Shown: in pieces, positions 1-7,006 of the stretch
How the letters are laid out: each line of letters opens with the position of its first letter
Numbering within the stretch: position 1 is the first letter of the stretch
From: CAZIPZ01 sp964541075
GTDB taxonomy: Bacteria; Acidobacteriota; Terriglobia; 20CM-2-55-15
DNA length: 13,511 bases
Direction: 5' to 3'
NCBI GenBank assembly: GCA_964541075.1
Contig: CAZIPZ010000105.1
Coordinates: 1-13,511, forward strand
Notes under the pieces: model-generated
What the model was told of the DNA's origin: nothing
Seen by the model: the letters and a program-made list of their open reading frames with translations, nothing else
Databases searched by the model: none
Position numbers and translations under genes: made by a program

Positions 1-34
1 AGCAAGCGCGGTTCTTGGCTCTCGCTGTTTATGA
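1..34 (+). CDS. 3' end of a possible upstream gene (partial)
   Basis: Frame 2 is open from the left edge to a TGA at 32-34. That stop overlaps the ATG of the glycosyltransferase at 31 in an ATGA arrangement, which is typical of translationally coupled genes in one operon. Only ten codons are visible, so no function can be assigned. The other two plus frames are also open here, so the call rests only on the ATGA overlap. Confidence 0.3.
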   Translation, partial: ASAVLGSRCL

Positions 35-1257
35 CTTTGTTTGTGACCGGAGTGGAAAACGCGCAGAAGATCCTCATCGTCACACCGCACCTTCCTTACC
101 GAAACGTCAGTCATGCGGGCGGGAAGGCCGTTTATGATTTCATTCTTCAAATAAAGAAACGCGGCTTTAAGGTATACCTTGCTGCTCTGGTGCTTCCGGA
201 GGAAATTCCGCTTCTTGAAGATCCCCGGCAGTTGTGTGAGGACACCTATTTTCTCATCTCAAAACCCGTCTTCACCGATACTTTCCTCAATTCCTTTGAA
301 TCCAATCCGCTTTCTTTTCCATTCAAGATGGTGAAGGGAGACCTAAAGCACCTGGTAATACGAATGCGATTGAACTCCCGCATTCGCGAGATGATCGAGC
401 GGCACTCACCCGACGTTATTCAGGTCGAATACTCCACCATGCTGCTCTATCTGGGCAGAATCAAAGGAAAGAGGCTGAGGATCCTGCATCTTCACGATGT
501 GATGATCAAACCCTATTGGCGTCTTTATCTGGCAGAACAGAGGCGATTGCCGCGCTTCATGCGGTTTCTGTTCTTTCTTGTGGTGAAGCACCTGGAACTG
601 TCCTTCTGTCGTTCATTCGACAGATTATTGGTGAAGTCGGAATACGATAGGACCTTTATTCTCCAGTACGAAGATCTTGATGTCCGACTATTCTCGATGG
701 GCGTTGAGACCACCGGGACGCTCATTCCGTTTGAGAGGCGCGAACCCAATGCGGTGCTGTTTGTAGGGGCGATGTTTCGTGATGTGAATGAAAAGGCTGC
801 GCTGTACTTCATCGAACAGGTGATGCCGATTCTGAAGCGCAAAGTCGGAGCACTTCGTTTCTACATTGTGGGGGCTTCGCCTTCGGAGTATTTGAGAAAC
901 AAGGTAGCCCCTGAGATCGTTGTGACCGGATACCTCGACGACCTCGCGCCCGTTTACCGCAGTTCTCGGGTGTTCGTGGCCCCGCTCTTTATCGGTGGAG
1001 GCATCATTTCAAAAATCCTTCAGGCGATGAGCTACGGACTGCCTGTGGTCTCTTCGACAATTGCGAATGAAGGGATTCTGGCAACGGATCGGAATGAAAT
1101 TTTCATTGCCGATGATCCCGAAACATTCGCGGACCGTGTCGCTGAACTCATGCAGGACTGCAGCGTCTGGAACCGAATATCGGCAGGCGGACGTGAATTT
1201 GTGAAGGCGAACTTTTCATGGGATTCGGTCATTGACGACTACCTGAGAAACTTGTGA
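31..1257 (+). CDS. glycosyltransferase, GT4-like (GT-B fold)
   Basis: This 408-residue protein probably transfers a sugar from a nucleotide-sugar donor to a growing polysaccharide or glycolipid at the cytoplasmic face of the membrane. The N-terminal Rossmann half starts with KILIVTPHLPY (13-23) and a Gly-rich AGGKAVYDF segment (29-37). The C-terminal donor-binding half starts near AVLFVGAMF (241-249), continues with RFYIVGASPS (276-285) and ends in the signature GGGIISKILQAMSYGLPVV (322-340). In GT4 enzymes this last segment usually contains an E-x7-E pair; here the second Glu position is Gln331 and no obvious first Glu is present. The chosen ATG overlaps an upstream TGA, which supports it; GTG codons at 46 and 52 are alternatives, the latter next to a GGAG. 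The length is normal for the family. The substrate cannot be told. A link to extracellular polysaccharide is plausible but not shown. Confidence 0.85.
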   Translation: MTLFVTGVENAQKILIVTPHLPYRNVSHAGGKAVYDFILQIKKRGFKVYLAALVLPEEIPLLEDPRQLCEDTYFLISKPVFTDTFLNSFESNPLSFPFKMVKGDLKHLVIRMRLNSRIREMIERHSPDVIQVEYSTMLLYLGRIKGKRLRILHLHDVMIKPYWRLYLAEQRRLPRFMRFLFFLVVKHLELSFCRSFDRLLVKSEYDRTFILQYEDLDVRLFSMGVETTGTLIPFERREPNAVLFVGAMFRDVNEKAALYFIEQVMPILKRKVGALRFYIVGASPSEYLRNKVAPEIVVTGYLDDLAPVYRSSRVFVAPLFIGGGIISKILQAMSYGLPVVSSTIANEGILATDRNEIFIADDPETFADRVAELMQDCSVWNRISAGGREFVKANFSWDSVIDDYLRNL

Positions 1258-1264
1258 AGTTGGA

Positions 1265-1300
1265 GCCGGAAGGAGGTCGTTGCGGACCCAACCTTCCGGC
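1265..1300. terminator. hairpin between convergent genes
   Basis: The arms GCCGGAAGG (1265-1273) and CCTTCCGGC (1292-1300) are perfectly complementary over 9 bp. GGTC (1275-1278) and GACC (1285-1288) can pair inside the loop. It lies directly between the stops of the convergent glycosyltransferase and amidohydrolase genes, where a bidirectional terminator is expected. No T-run follows on either strand, so it is not a canonical intrinsic terminator. Confidence 0.5.
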
Positions 1301-1313
1301 AGCACATGAGGAG

Positions 1314-2597
1314 TTATTGCGATCTTGATGGGTTCCATCGATTGCGCAACCCCGCGCGATCGACGGCAGTCCCGCGGAGATATACGGCAGAAATCCGCCG
1401 AGTGTTGGAGATGTTGTCCAACGGACTAGCGTCAAGGACGATAAAATCCGCACTCTTGCCCGAGGCCACGGTTCCCAGGTTGTCGAGCTTCAACACTTGG
1501 GCTGCATTGCGCGTTGCGGCGACAATCACCTGAGCGGGGGTCATACCTGCCGCGACCATATCTTCCATTTCCTGATGGTGAGCATACGGAACATTGCCGT
1601 CGGTGCCGAGGGCGATGGTGACGCCTTCCTTCTGCATTCGAACGAGGTTTCGCGCCGAGATAGCAAACGTGGGCTGGACGGCGGGGCGGTCTGCAGCAGC
1701 CGCTTCCTGTAATTTCTTTAGTTCGTCAGCAGGAACCGTGTCCCCGACCCAAGCCACATCCGTCTTGACGCCCCGATCCGGAAGATTGGGAATCTGAAAG
1801 AAACCCGGGCGAGCCTTCACGAGCGACATATATTCGTCGTCCAGGTCTTTATCCCGCACAGTATGGGCAAAACTATCGATGCCTGCGCGTAGGAGCGCCT
1901 TGGCATCTTCGAGAGTGACAATGTGCGCGGTGACGCGCAGGTTGTTCTTATGCGCCTCGTCAATGATAGGACCAAACAACTGCGGCCCCAGTTTCTTGTA
2001 CTGACCATTCCGGTCGTCCACCCAGATCTTAACGATATCGACCTTCTTCGCGGCCAGTTCTTGAACGGCTTTACGGGCCTCGGCTTCGGTTGTCACCCAG
2101 TATGGAGCTTCTGTCCGTCCAGGCTCCGGCATGGTGATGCCGCGCCCGGCCGTGCGTAACACCGCAGCATTCGGAAGAACCTCCTGCCGGACCTGATAGG
2201 CGACCTCGCCAGTATCCTGACCGAGGCTGATGACGCCCGCTACGCCGTAATACGCCTTGCGCTGAAGCGAGTCGACCAATGCTTCGCGCGCTACCGGTTG
2301 GTGCGTGTGTGCGTCCACCACTGCGGGCATCACGGTCTTGCCTGTAAGATCGACCCTAGCGGCACCGGCCGGAACATTGACCTGACCTTTTCTTCCAACC
2401 TGAGTGAAGCGGCCGTTCTGGACGACAAACGCGGAGTTTTCGATCGGAGCCGCGCCGTCACCGATGATAAGCCGAGCGCCTTCATAAACGGTCACGCCGC
2501 CCGTCTGAGCCTGGCTCTCCGACGGTGCTGCACATATGACAACTAGGAACAAGAAACCGAATGTCCGATACCATGATGTGGTTTTCATCCCGAGCAT
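1314..2597 (-). CDS. secreted metal-dependent amidohydrolase (imidazolonepropionase-like)
   Basis: This 427-residue exported member of the amidohydrolase superfamily probably hydrolyses an amide or cyclic amide bond, for instance a peptide or imide, in the periplasm. The N-terminus has a signal peptide: a basic start, a hydrophobic stretch (about 12-24) and an AQA-like cleavage site near residue 30. The metal-site residues appear in the expected order: H97-x-H99 in VVDAHTH, K190 in VDIVKIW (usually carboxylated), H225 in VTAHIV, H245 in SFAHTV and D333 in ALGTDGN. The C-terminal strand region LGTVASGKSADFIVLD is typical of the family. A strong AAAGGAGG sits five bases before the ATG at 2597 and fixes the start; the next ATG, nine bases on, is less well spaced. 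It is divergent from the serine hydrolase at 2701 and convergent with the glycosyltransferase. The exact substrate is unknown; prolidase-like enzymes of this subgroup are alternatives. Confidence 0.88.
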   Translation of the reverse strand: MLGMKTTSWYRTFGFLFLVVICAAPSESQAQTGGVTVYEGARLIIGDGAAPIENSAFVVQNGRFTQVGRKGQVNVPAGAARVDLTGKTVMPAVVDAHTHQPVAREALVDSLQRKAYYGVAGVISLGQDTGEVAYQVRQEVLPNAAVLRTAGRGITMPEPGRTEAPYWVTTEAEARKAVQELAAKKVDIVKIWVDDRNGQYKKLGPQLFGPIIDEAHKNNLRVTAHIVTLEDAKALLRAGIDSFAHTVRDKDLDDEYMSLVKARPGFFQIPNLPDRGVKTDVAWVGDTVPADELKKLQEAAAADRPAVQPTFAISARNLVRMQKEGVTIALGTDGNVPYAHHQEMEDMVAAGMTPAQVIVAATRNAAQVLKLDNLGTVASGKSADFIVLDASPLDNISNTRRISAVYLRGTAVDRAGLRNRWNPSRSQ

Positions 2598-2700
2598 TGG
2601 GACCTCCTTTACGACCTATGGGTGACTTGCAGAATGCTGCGCAACTATTCCACACAACAGAACAGGCGCTTGCAAGGTATTTCAGATAGAATCGCCATCC

Positions 2701-3720
2701 ATGACAAGGGCCGTAAACATCGTTCTGGCGATCTGGCTGACAACCGTAGTAGCGACGCCTACCGGCGGCGGGACGCTATCCACCACATTCGATTCCGCCG
2801 GCGCCGCCGGCTCGGAGCTTCCGCGGCTCCGCAGCCTGCTAATAAGTTGGCGCGGACAGGTTGTCCTGGAAAAGTACTATCACGGCGCCCGATCCACCGT
2901 TCCCGTCAACATCAAGTCTGCATCGAAAACGATTCTTTCCGCTCTCGTGGGGATCGCCATCGAGCGCGGCCAGATCAAGAACATCAAGCAGCCGATTGCT
3001 CCATACTTTTCCGAGACCTTGGCAGCCGAACGAGATTCGCGAAAACGATCAATTACCGTCGAAGATCTTCTGACCATGCGCTCGGGCCTGCAGACGACGA
3101 GCAATCGGAACTATGGAGCATGGGTCTTGAGTTCGAACTGGGTGCGTCACGTCCTGAACCGTCCTTTGATTGATTCGCCTGGCGAAACGATGGAGTACAG
3201 CACAGGAAACACGCACTTGCTTTCCGCGATCCTGACTCAAGCCACAAAGACGAACACATGGCGTTTCGCCCAGGATGTGCTCGCAAAACCCATGGGTTTT
3301 TCTCTTCCGCCCTGGCCTCAGGATCCGCAGGGTATCTATTTCGGCGGAAACGACATGCTGATGACCCCACGGCAAATGCTCCTATTCGGCGAAATGTATC
3401 TCAATAGAGGACGCATCAATAATCAGCAGATCGTACCCGCGCGGTGGGTGGAGGCCTCGTTCATTCCTCGAGCACAATCGCGGCGCGAAACCGATCGCTA
3501 TTACGGTTATGGTTGGTGGATTCGGGAACTGGCGGGACACCAAGCCTTCTATGCATGGGGCTACGGCGGACAGTTTATTTTTGTTGTACCCGATGTAAAT
3601 CTGGTCGTCGTGACGACATCGGTCAGCAACCCCGGAACGGAGCGGCGCGACCACCTTCAAGCCATCTACCGGCTGGTCGAACGCCATGTTATCGGCGCAA
3701 TCGATCCGTCGACCAATTAG
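2701..3720 (+). CDS. secreted serine hydrolase, beta-lactamase fold (class C / NylB-like)
   Basis: This 339-residue protein belongs to the penicillin-binding-protein/class C beta-lactamase superfamily of serine hydrolases. It has a short hydrophobic export signal (about 4-19). The catalytic S-x-x-K is S73-A-S-K76 in NIKSASKTILS. The second motif is Y166-S-T in MEYSTGN, where many relatives have Y-x-N. The third box is the Gly-rich W286-G-Y-G-G290. The flanking text (VGIAIERGQI, VEDLLTMRSGLQ) matches esterases and 6-aminohexanoate-dimer-hydrolase-like proteins better than true beta-lactamases. It may cleave peptides, esters or amides in the periplasm; antibiotic resistance should not be assumed. 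No strong ribosome binding site precedes 2701, so the start is less certain than the frame. About 100 bp separate it from the divergent amidohydrolase. Confidence 0.85.
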   Translation: MTRAVNIVLAIWLTTVVATPTGGGTLSTTFDSAGAAGSELPRLRSLLISWRGQVVLEKYYHGARSTVPVNIKSASKTILSALVGIAIERGQIKNIKQPIAPYFSETLAAERDSRKRSITVEDLLTMRSGLQTTSNRNYGAWVLSSNWVRHVLNRPLIDSPGETMEYSTGNTHLLSAILTQATKTNTWRFAQDVLAKPMGFSLPPWPQDPQGIYFGGNDMLMTPRQMLLFGEMYLNRGRINNQQIVPARWVEASFIPRAQSRRETDRYYGYGWWIRELAGHQAFYAWGYGGQFIFVVPDVNLVVVTTSVSNPGTERRDHLQAIYRLVERHVIGAIDPSTN

Positions 3721-3819
3721 TCAGCTCCTGCGACGGCGCCGGAAGGCTGCAAAAGCGACCAGCCCCGGTTCCAGCAAGGACAGAGTTCCCGGCTCTGGCG
3801 CCTTCGGCGCGAACCCGGG
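3721..3819 (-). pseudogene. remnant of a PEP-CTERM sorting signal
   Basis: Read on the minus strand, the 32 codons before the TGA at 3723-3721 contain APEPGTLSLLEPGL, then VAFAAF, then RRRRRS at the very end. This is the layout of a PEP-CTERM signal: a Pro-Glu-Pro box, a hydrophobic stretch and an Arg cluster, which exosortase systems use to process surface proteins. A TGA at 3822-3820 closes the frame upstream, and no ATG or protein body precedes the motif. The Glu-Pro inside the hydrophobic stretch is unusual. It abuts the serine hydrolase stop on the opposite strand. I read it as the surviving tail of a lost gene. A chance match is possible, but the three-part motif at a stop codon makes that less likely. 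Confidence 0.5.
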
Positions 3820-3825
3820 TCATCC

Positions 3826-3944
3826 CCGATAAAGTCCGCTAAAGCACCCACCCTTTCCGCCGATAAAAGAACTTTAGGCGTGATTTAAGCCTTTGGGGGC
3901 AGGAGCAATTTCGAGCTAAAGGTGTGGCTCATTCCGCCGATAAA
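3826..3944. repeat. three spaced copies of CCGATAAA, two within a 13-nt repeat
   Basis: CCGATAAA occurs at 3826-3833, 3860-3867 and 3937-3944. The last two are part of an exact 13-nt direct repeat, TTCCGCCGATAAA (3855-3867 and 3932-3944). The final copy runs into the AAAGGAG just ahead of the 59-residue ORF. These may be protein-binding sites or relics of a duplicated leader; the sequence does not say which. Confidence 0.55.
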
Positions 3945-3960
3945 GGAGTGTGGAGGACGC

Positions 3961-4140
3961 ATGCGGTTTGTCCGAGTGCAATATGACGCAGACAGCAAGG
4001 AATTTATCCTAGAAGGCAAGGATTTAACCGGCGCGTATATGATTGCCAGTTTGGGAATGGATGATTTCGAGCAAGAAAAGGAAACGGCTGGAAGCCACTC
4101 TAGAGAACAGAACTGCCAGCCGGAACCAGTTGCGACTTAG
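3961..4140 (+). CDS. small hypothetical protein (59 aa)
   Basis: I do not recognise this family. The ATG at 3961 is preceded by GGAGG at 3952-3956 (4-nt spacing) and by a second AAAGGAG. An in-frame ATG at 3922 would add 13 residues but lacks such a site. The first 30 residues (MRFVRVQYDADSKEF and onward) look like beta-strand-forming, structured protein; the tail is polar and contains one Cys. The TAG overlaps the stop codon of the minus-strand 35-residue gene by four bases, tail to tail. The next plus-strand terminator is at 4303-4339, so its transcript would cover the whole minus-strand peptide gene in antisense. It could be a partner, inhibitor or unrelated gene. Confidence 0.55.
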   Translation: MRFVRVQYDADSKEFILEGKDLTGAYMIASLGMDDFEQEKETAGSHSREQNCQPEPVAT

Positions 4141-4244
4141 TCGAGGAAAGCGGCCTCAGACTGAGGAGCGAGTTTGGCTTCGAGTTCTTCGATTTCAATA
4201 ACCAGGTCCATGTTCTCGTTGTTGATCACTTTGTCAGTATTCAT
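4137..4244 (-). CDS. 35-residue acidic peptide with C-terminal QSEAAFLD
   Basis: This short gene is the last of the minus-strand cluster, 125 nt after the TPR-CHAT stop. It has a good AAAGGA ribosome binding site seven bases before the ATG at 4244 and ends in TAA. The peptide is strongly acidic (nine Asp/Glu against two Lys). Its middle, MDLVIEIEELEAKL (12-25), should be an amphipathic helix, and it ends in APQSEAAFLD. The last eight residues fit the register of the 8-residue repeats of the S8 protein encoded at the head of the same cluster (QSTESFLD, QATASYLD). The leader-plus-core layout recalls ribosomal peptide precursors that end in a conserved C-terminal motif, but no modifying enzyme is visible nearby. 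It may be a substrate, inhibitor or signal for the neighbouring proteases. It overlaps the stop of the plus-strand 59-residue ORF. Confidence 0.7.
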   Translation of the reverse strand: MNTDKVINNENMDLVIEIEELEAKLAPQSEAAFLD

Positions 4245-4302
4245 TGTCTTTTCCTTTCGTGGTTGAAACGCATTAAGCGTGATTTACTGTATTAAGTGAC
4301 CT

Positions 4303-4339
4303 ATCTCGCCTCCAGAAGTATGGTGGCGAGATTTTTTTT
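4303..4339 (+). terminator. rho-independent terminator, plus strand
   Basis: ATCTCGCC (4303-4310) pairs with GGCGAGAT (4325-4332) and is followed at once by a run of eight T (4332-4339). CCA (4312-4314) and TGG (4321-4323) can pair further inside. On the minus strand the hairpin follows an A-run and has no T-run after it, so it should not end transcription from the TPR-CHAT gene. It therefore appears to serve a plus-strand transcript, most likely that of the 59-residue ORF. Confidence 0.75.
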
Positions 4340-4369
4340 GCTCGGAGGTGGAAGTGCGGCTTAGCTGGT

Positions 4370-7006
4370 CTAGTCCATCAAAAGGAAGGGCGCCCAATAA
4401 TAAGGATGAGGATATTCCTCTCTGAGACGCAACATCGCCGACTTTAAGCTCTCGCTCTTGGACACTCCATCTGTCAAGTATCTATAGAAGTCCTTCATCA
4501 ATTGGGCTGTCGTTCGGTCGTTCACATCCCAAAGACTGGTCAGGACTGAAGTCGCTCCAGCGTAGAGGAATCCCCGAATCAGGCCCAGCAACTCATCGCC
4601 TGCAACCACGCTGCTTAACCCTGTTCCGCAACCGCTCAGCGTAACAAGACTTGCCGACGTTCGGAGATTATAGATATCGAAGAAAGTCAGCGGTTTGTCT
4701 GAAAGTTGAATCGAGCTGAACATTGGATTGTCCGGCCTAAACGTGGCGTGGCTTGCGATGTGAATGATTCTGGCCGCTGTCATTTCTCGGGCGACGCAAT
4801 CCCTGGTCGCCTCACCGCCCACAAACGTTCGAACATTCGGCAAGACCGAACGGATGCTCTCGATTTCATCGGGAATATGAGGCGCCCGATCATCCGGCAC
4901 GCCCACCAATAATGCCGGCCCGTCGGGCGTCGTCTGCTTCTTTTTGAAGAGCCGGTAAATGGACGCAGAGGGAGCGTAGCTGATTCTGAACCGGTCGATC
5001 AGATAACAGGATTCACCGAAAAGCGCGTGGAAAGGTAAATAGTGCAGAAAGTCAAACGGGACGAACACGAGCGAATCGTGTTCGCGGAGGAAGACATCAA
5101 GCGGACGCATCAACATTTCGTACAACTCTGCGAGGTGGCCTTGAATGTTCGCCAATTGTAGCGCCTCGCGTTCCTTTGATGTGCCAGCGTTCGCGCCCAG
5201 TCGTGCAAACTGAAACCTGACGAATTCAAATCGCTGCTTCAGGGCGCGCCGTGAACAGACCTCCCGAATCACTTCGAATCGATCCTGTGATACGCAAAAG
5301 GCTATCACTTGATCGTCGGTCATGAAGTATTCGACCAACGCGGCGCGTGGCGGAAGGATCTCCTGAATTTCTGGAAGGGAGCATGAGGCAATATCCCTCA
5401 AGGAATCAATGCTGCCCGCAAGCAAGTCGACCAGAGTGCGCGACTTTGCTCTTTCCGCGGTCTCGAACGCTTCGCGAAGCGCAGCCGAATCTCCCAATCG
5501 CAAGTTGGTATTCAGAAGCAAGTCGTAAACCGGGATTTTGTCCTTGAGGAAGTTGAGACGCAATTCATCAGGGGCGATATTCCCTCGAACGCGTTCGCAT
5601 TCATCGACTGCACTGAGCAACTCGAGGCGCGCTTCAACCAAACGGTGCTCGGCCAGGCAAATCTCGCCGAGCACTGCATGCAATTTGTGACCAACCCAAG
5701 GAGTCGGCGATTGTCCATATAGCGAAACAGCGATCGCAGCGTCATGCCGTGCCGCTTCCAAATCTGCCGCTTTAAGACTGGCTCTAGCTGAAACCACTTG
5801 AGCGAATGCGGCTCGAGGTTTGACGTCTTCCTTCGAAAAGGTCCTGTACGCTTCTTGCGCGACAAGCCGGGCTTCCAAATATCGGCCTGATTGAAGACGC
5901 TGCACCCCTTGATAGAGGTCGATTGCTGCGGCCCGCACATGATTGCCCTGATCTTGAAACATTTTCCTGGCTTGATCCAGCAGGTGCGCAGCATCCCGTT
6001 CTTCATGTAGTTCGCTGCGTGCAATCCCCATTATCGTAAGCGCCTTCGCCGTTTCAAAAGGCTTCCCAGTGGATTCGAAGCCCTTGCACGCCTGCTCGGC
6101 CAGGCGAACGGCGTCACGGCTCATGTTCATCTCAAGATAGATTTCACTCTGCGTCAGATCGCAAAGAGGTACGTACCACTGATCGCCTTTCAACTTTTCG
6201 CGAGTCTCGGTCAGGATATCCAGCGCCTTCGTGTATTCTCCCTGCACATAGTGCAGGTAGCCCAGGTTGTAATTGCAGCAAGAAGCCAGATATGTCTGGC
6301 TGGTCGCCTCGGCCATCTCCCTTGCCAGTTCGTAGTACTTGTAGGCTTCCGCAGCCATGTTCAGGCTCGTGACGAGAACTGCGTGATTCATGTACACCAT
6401 GGCAAGCGCCTTTTGCTCGCCCATCTCTTTCAGCAGTTGCTCGGCACGCCCGATAGTCACAAGCCATTCCTGAAGGCGATCAAGACGAAACAGGAGTTCT
6501 CCAAGATTGTTAAGGTTCATTGCCAGAAGAAATTTTTCGCCCAGCCTGGTGAACACCTCATTGCTGATGTCTGCATCGCGGAGCGCTTCGTCGTAGCGGG
6601 AAAGGTGGCCGTAGATAGAAATCCGATTCATGCGGACCTTTGCCGCTAATAACTCGTCGCCGGCATGCTCGTAGAGCCTGAGAGCCTCATCGAAGTATGA
6701 AAGTGAATTTGCATGATCATGCCGCCGAGCCAAAGCGATGCCTTTTGTAGCTGTTGCTTTCGCTGTCATGATTTGATCGTCCAGGTCTGGTACGAGCAGG
6801 ATGCACCAATCGGCGAGACGTCCAGCGGTATCGGGATCCGGCTTCTCGAACAGACGCCGTACGGCGGCCATCATTGCGTTGATCAGTTCAGGCGTTACGG
6901 CGGAATGTTGTTTCCAATGGAGAAGATCTTGGGAAGTTTTGATTTGGCAGAGTTGCTGGACGAGATCGTCGAAGCTTGGGGGATCTCTATGTACTTCCTT
7001 CGTCAT
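4370..7006 (-). CDS. TPR-CHAT protein (caspase-like cysteine protease)
   Basis: This 878-residue cytosolic protein combines a long TPR array (roughly 60-480; for example NLNNLGELLFRLDRL and CNYNLGYLHYVQGEYTKAL) with a C-terminal CHAT domain (about 590-878). The caspase-type dyad is intact: H753 in IIHIASHATF and C793 in LVTLSGCGTG, followed by the typical GDELLGLIRGFLYAGA and SLWDVND segments. CHAT domains belong to the caspase-like clan; the TPR part usually senses or binds a partner. There is no signal peptide or membrane span. The start at 7006 lies inside the preceding zinc-motif gene (20-nt overlap) and has no strong ribosome binding site, so it is probably translated by coupling. Position beside an ECF sigma and an anti-sigma-like protein suggests that the protease controls, or is controlled by, this pair. 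Its substrate is unknown. Confidence 0.93.
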   Translation of the reverse strand: MTKEVHRDPPSFDDLVQQLCQIKTSQDLLHWKQHSAVTPELINAMMAAVRRLFEKPDPDTAGRLADWCILLVPDLDDQIMTAKATATKGIALARRHDHANSLSYFDEALRLYEHAGDELLAAKVRMNRISIYGHLSRYDEALRDADISNEVFTRLGEKFLLAMNLNNLGELLFRLDRLQEWLVTIGRAEQLLKEMGEQKALAMVYMNHAVLVTSLNMAAEAYKYYELAREMAEATSQTYLASCCNYNLGYLHYVQGEYTKALDILTETREKLKGDQWYVPLCDLTQSEIYLEMNMSRDAVRLAEQACKGFESTGKPFETAKALTIMGIARSELHEERDAAHLLDQARKMFQDQGNHVRAAAIDLYQGVQRLQSGRYLEARLVAQEAYRTFSKEDVKPRAAFAQVVSARASLKAADLEAARHDAAIAVSLYGQSPTPWVGHKLHAVLGEICLAEHRLVEARLELLSAVDECERVRGNIAPDELRLNFLKDKIPVYDLLLNTNLRLGDSAALREAFETAERAKSRTLVDLLAGSIDSLRDIASCSLPEIQEILPPRAALVEYFMTDDQVIAFCVSQDRFEVIREVCSRRALKQRFEFVRFQFARLGANAGTSKEREALQLANIQGHLAELYEMLMRPLDVFLREHDSLVFVPFDFLHYLPFHALFGESCYLIDRFRISYAPSASIYRLFKKKQTTPDGPALLVGVPDDRAPHIPDEIESIRSVLPNVRTFVGGEATRDCVAREMTAARIIHIASHATFRPDNPMFSSIQLSDKPLTFFDIYNLRTSASLVTLSGCGTGLSSVVAGDELLGLIRGFLYAGATSVLTSLWDVNDRTTAQLMKDFYRYLTDGVSKSESLKSAMLRLREEYPHPYYWAPFLLMD

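Noticed and set aside
2670..2692. TTGCAA and TAGAAT as a promoter of the serine hydrolase
   Set aside because: The spacer is only 11 bp, too short for a sigma-70 promoter.
4303..4332. Hairpin as a terminator separating TPR-CHAT from the small peptide gene
   Set aside because: On the minus strand the hairpin has an A-run before it and no T-run after it, so it should not stop transcription in that direction.
5512..6024. 170-codon minus-strand open frame inside the TPR-CHAT gene
   Set aside because: It is a shifted frame of a gene with a well-conserved TPR-CHAT product and shows no coding character of its own.
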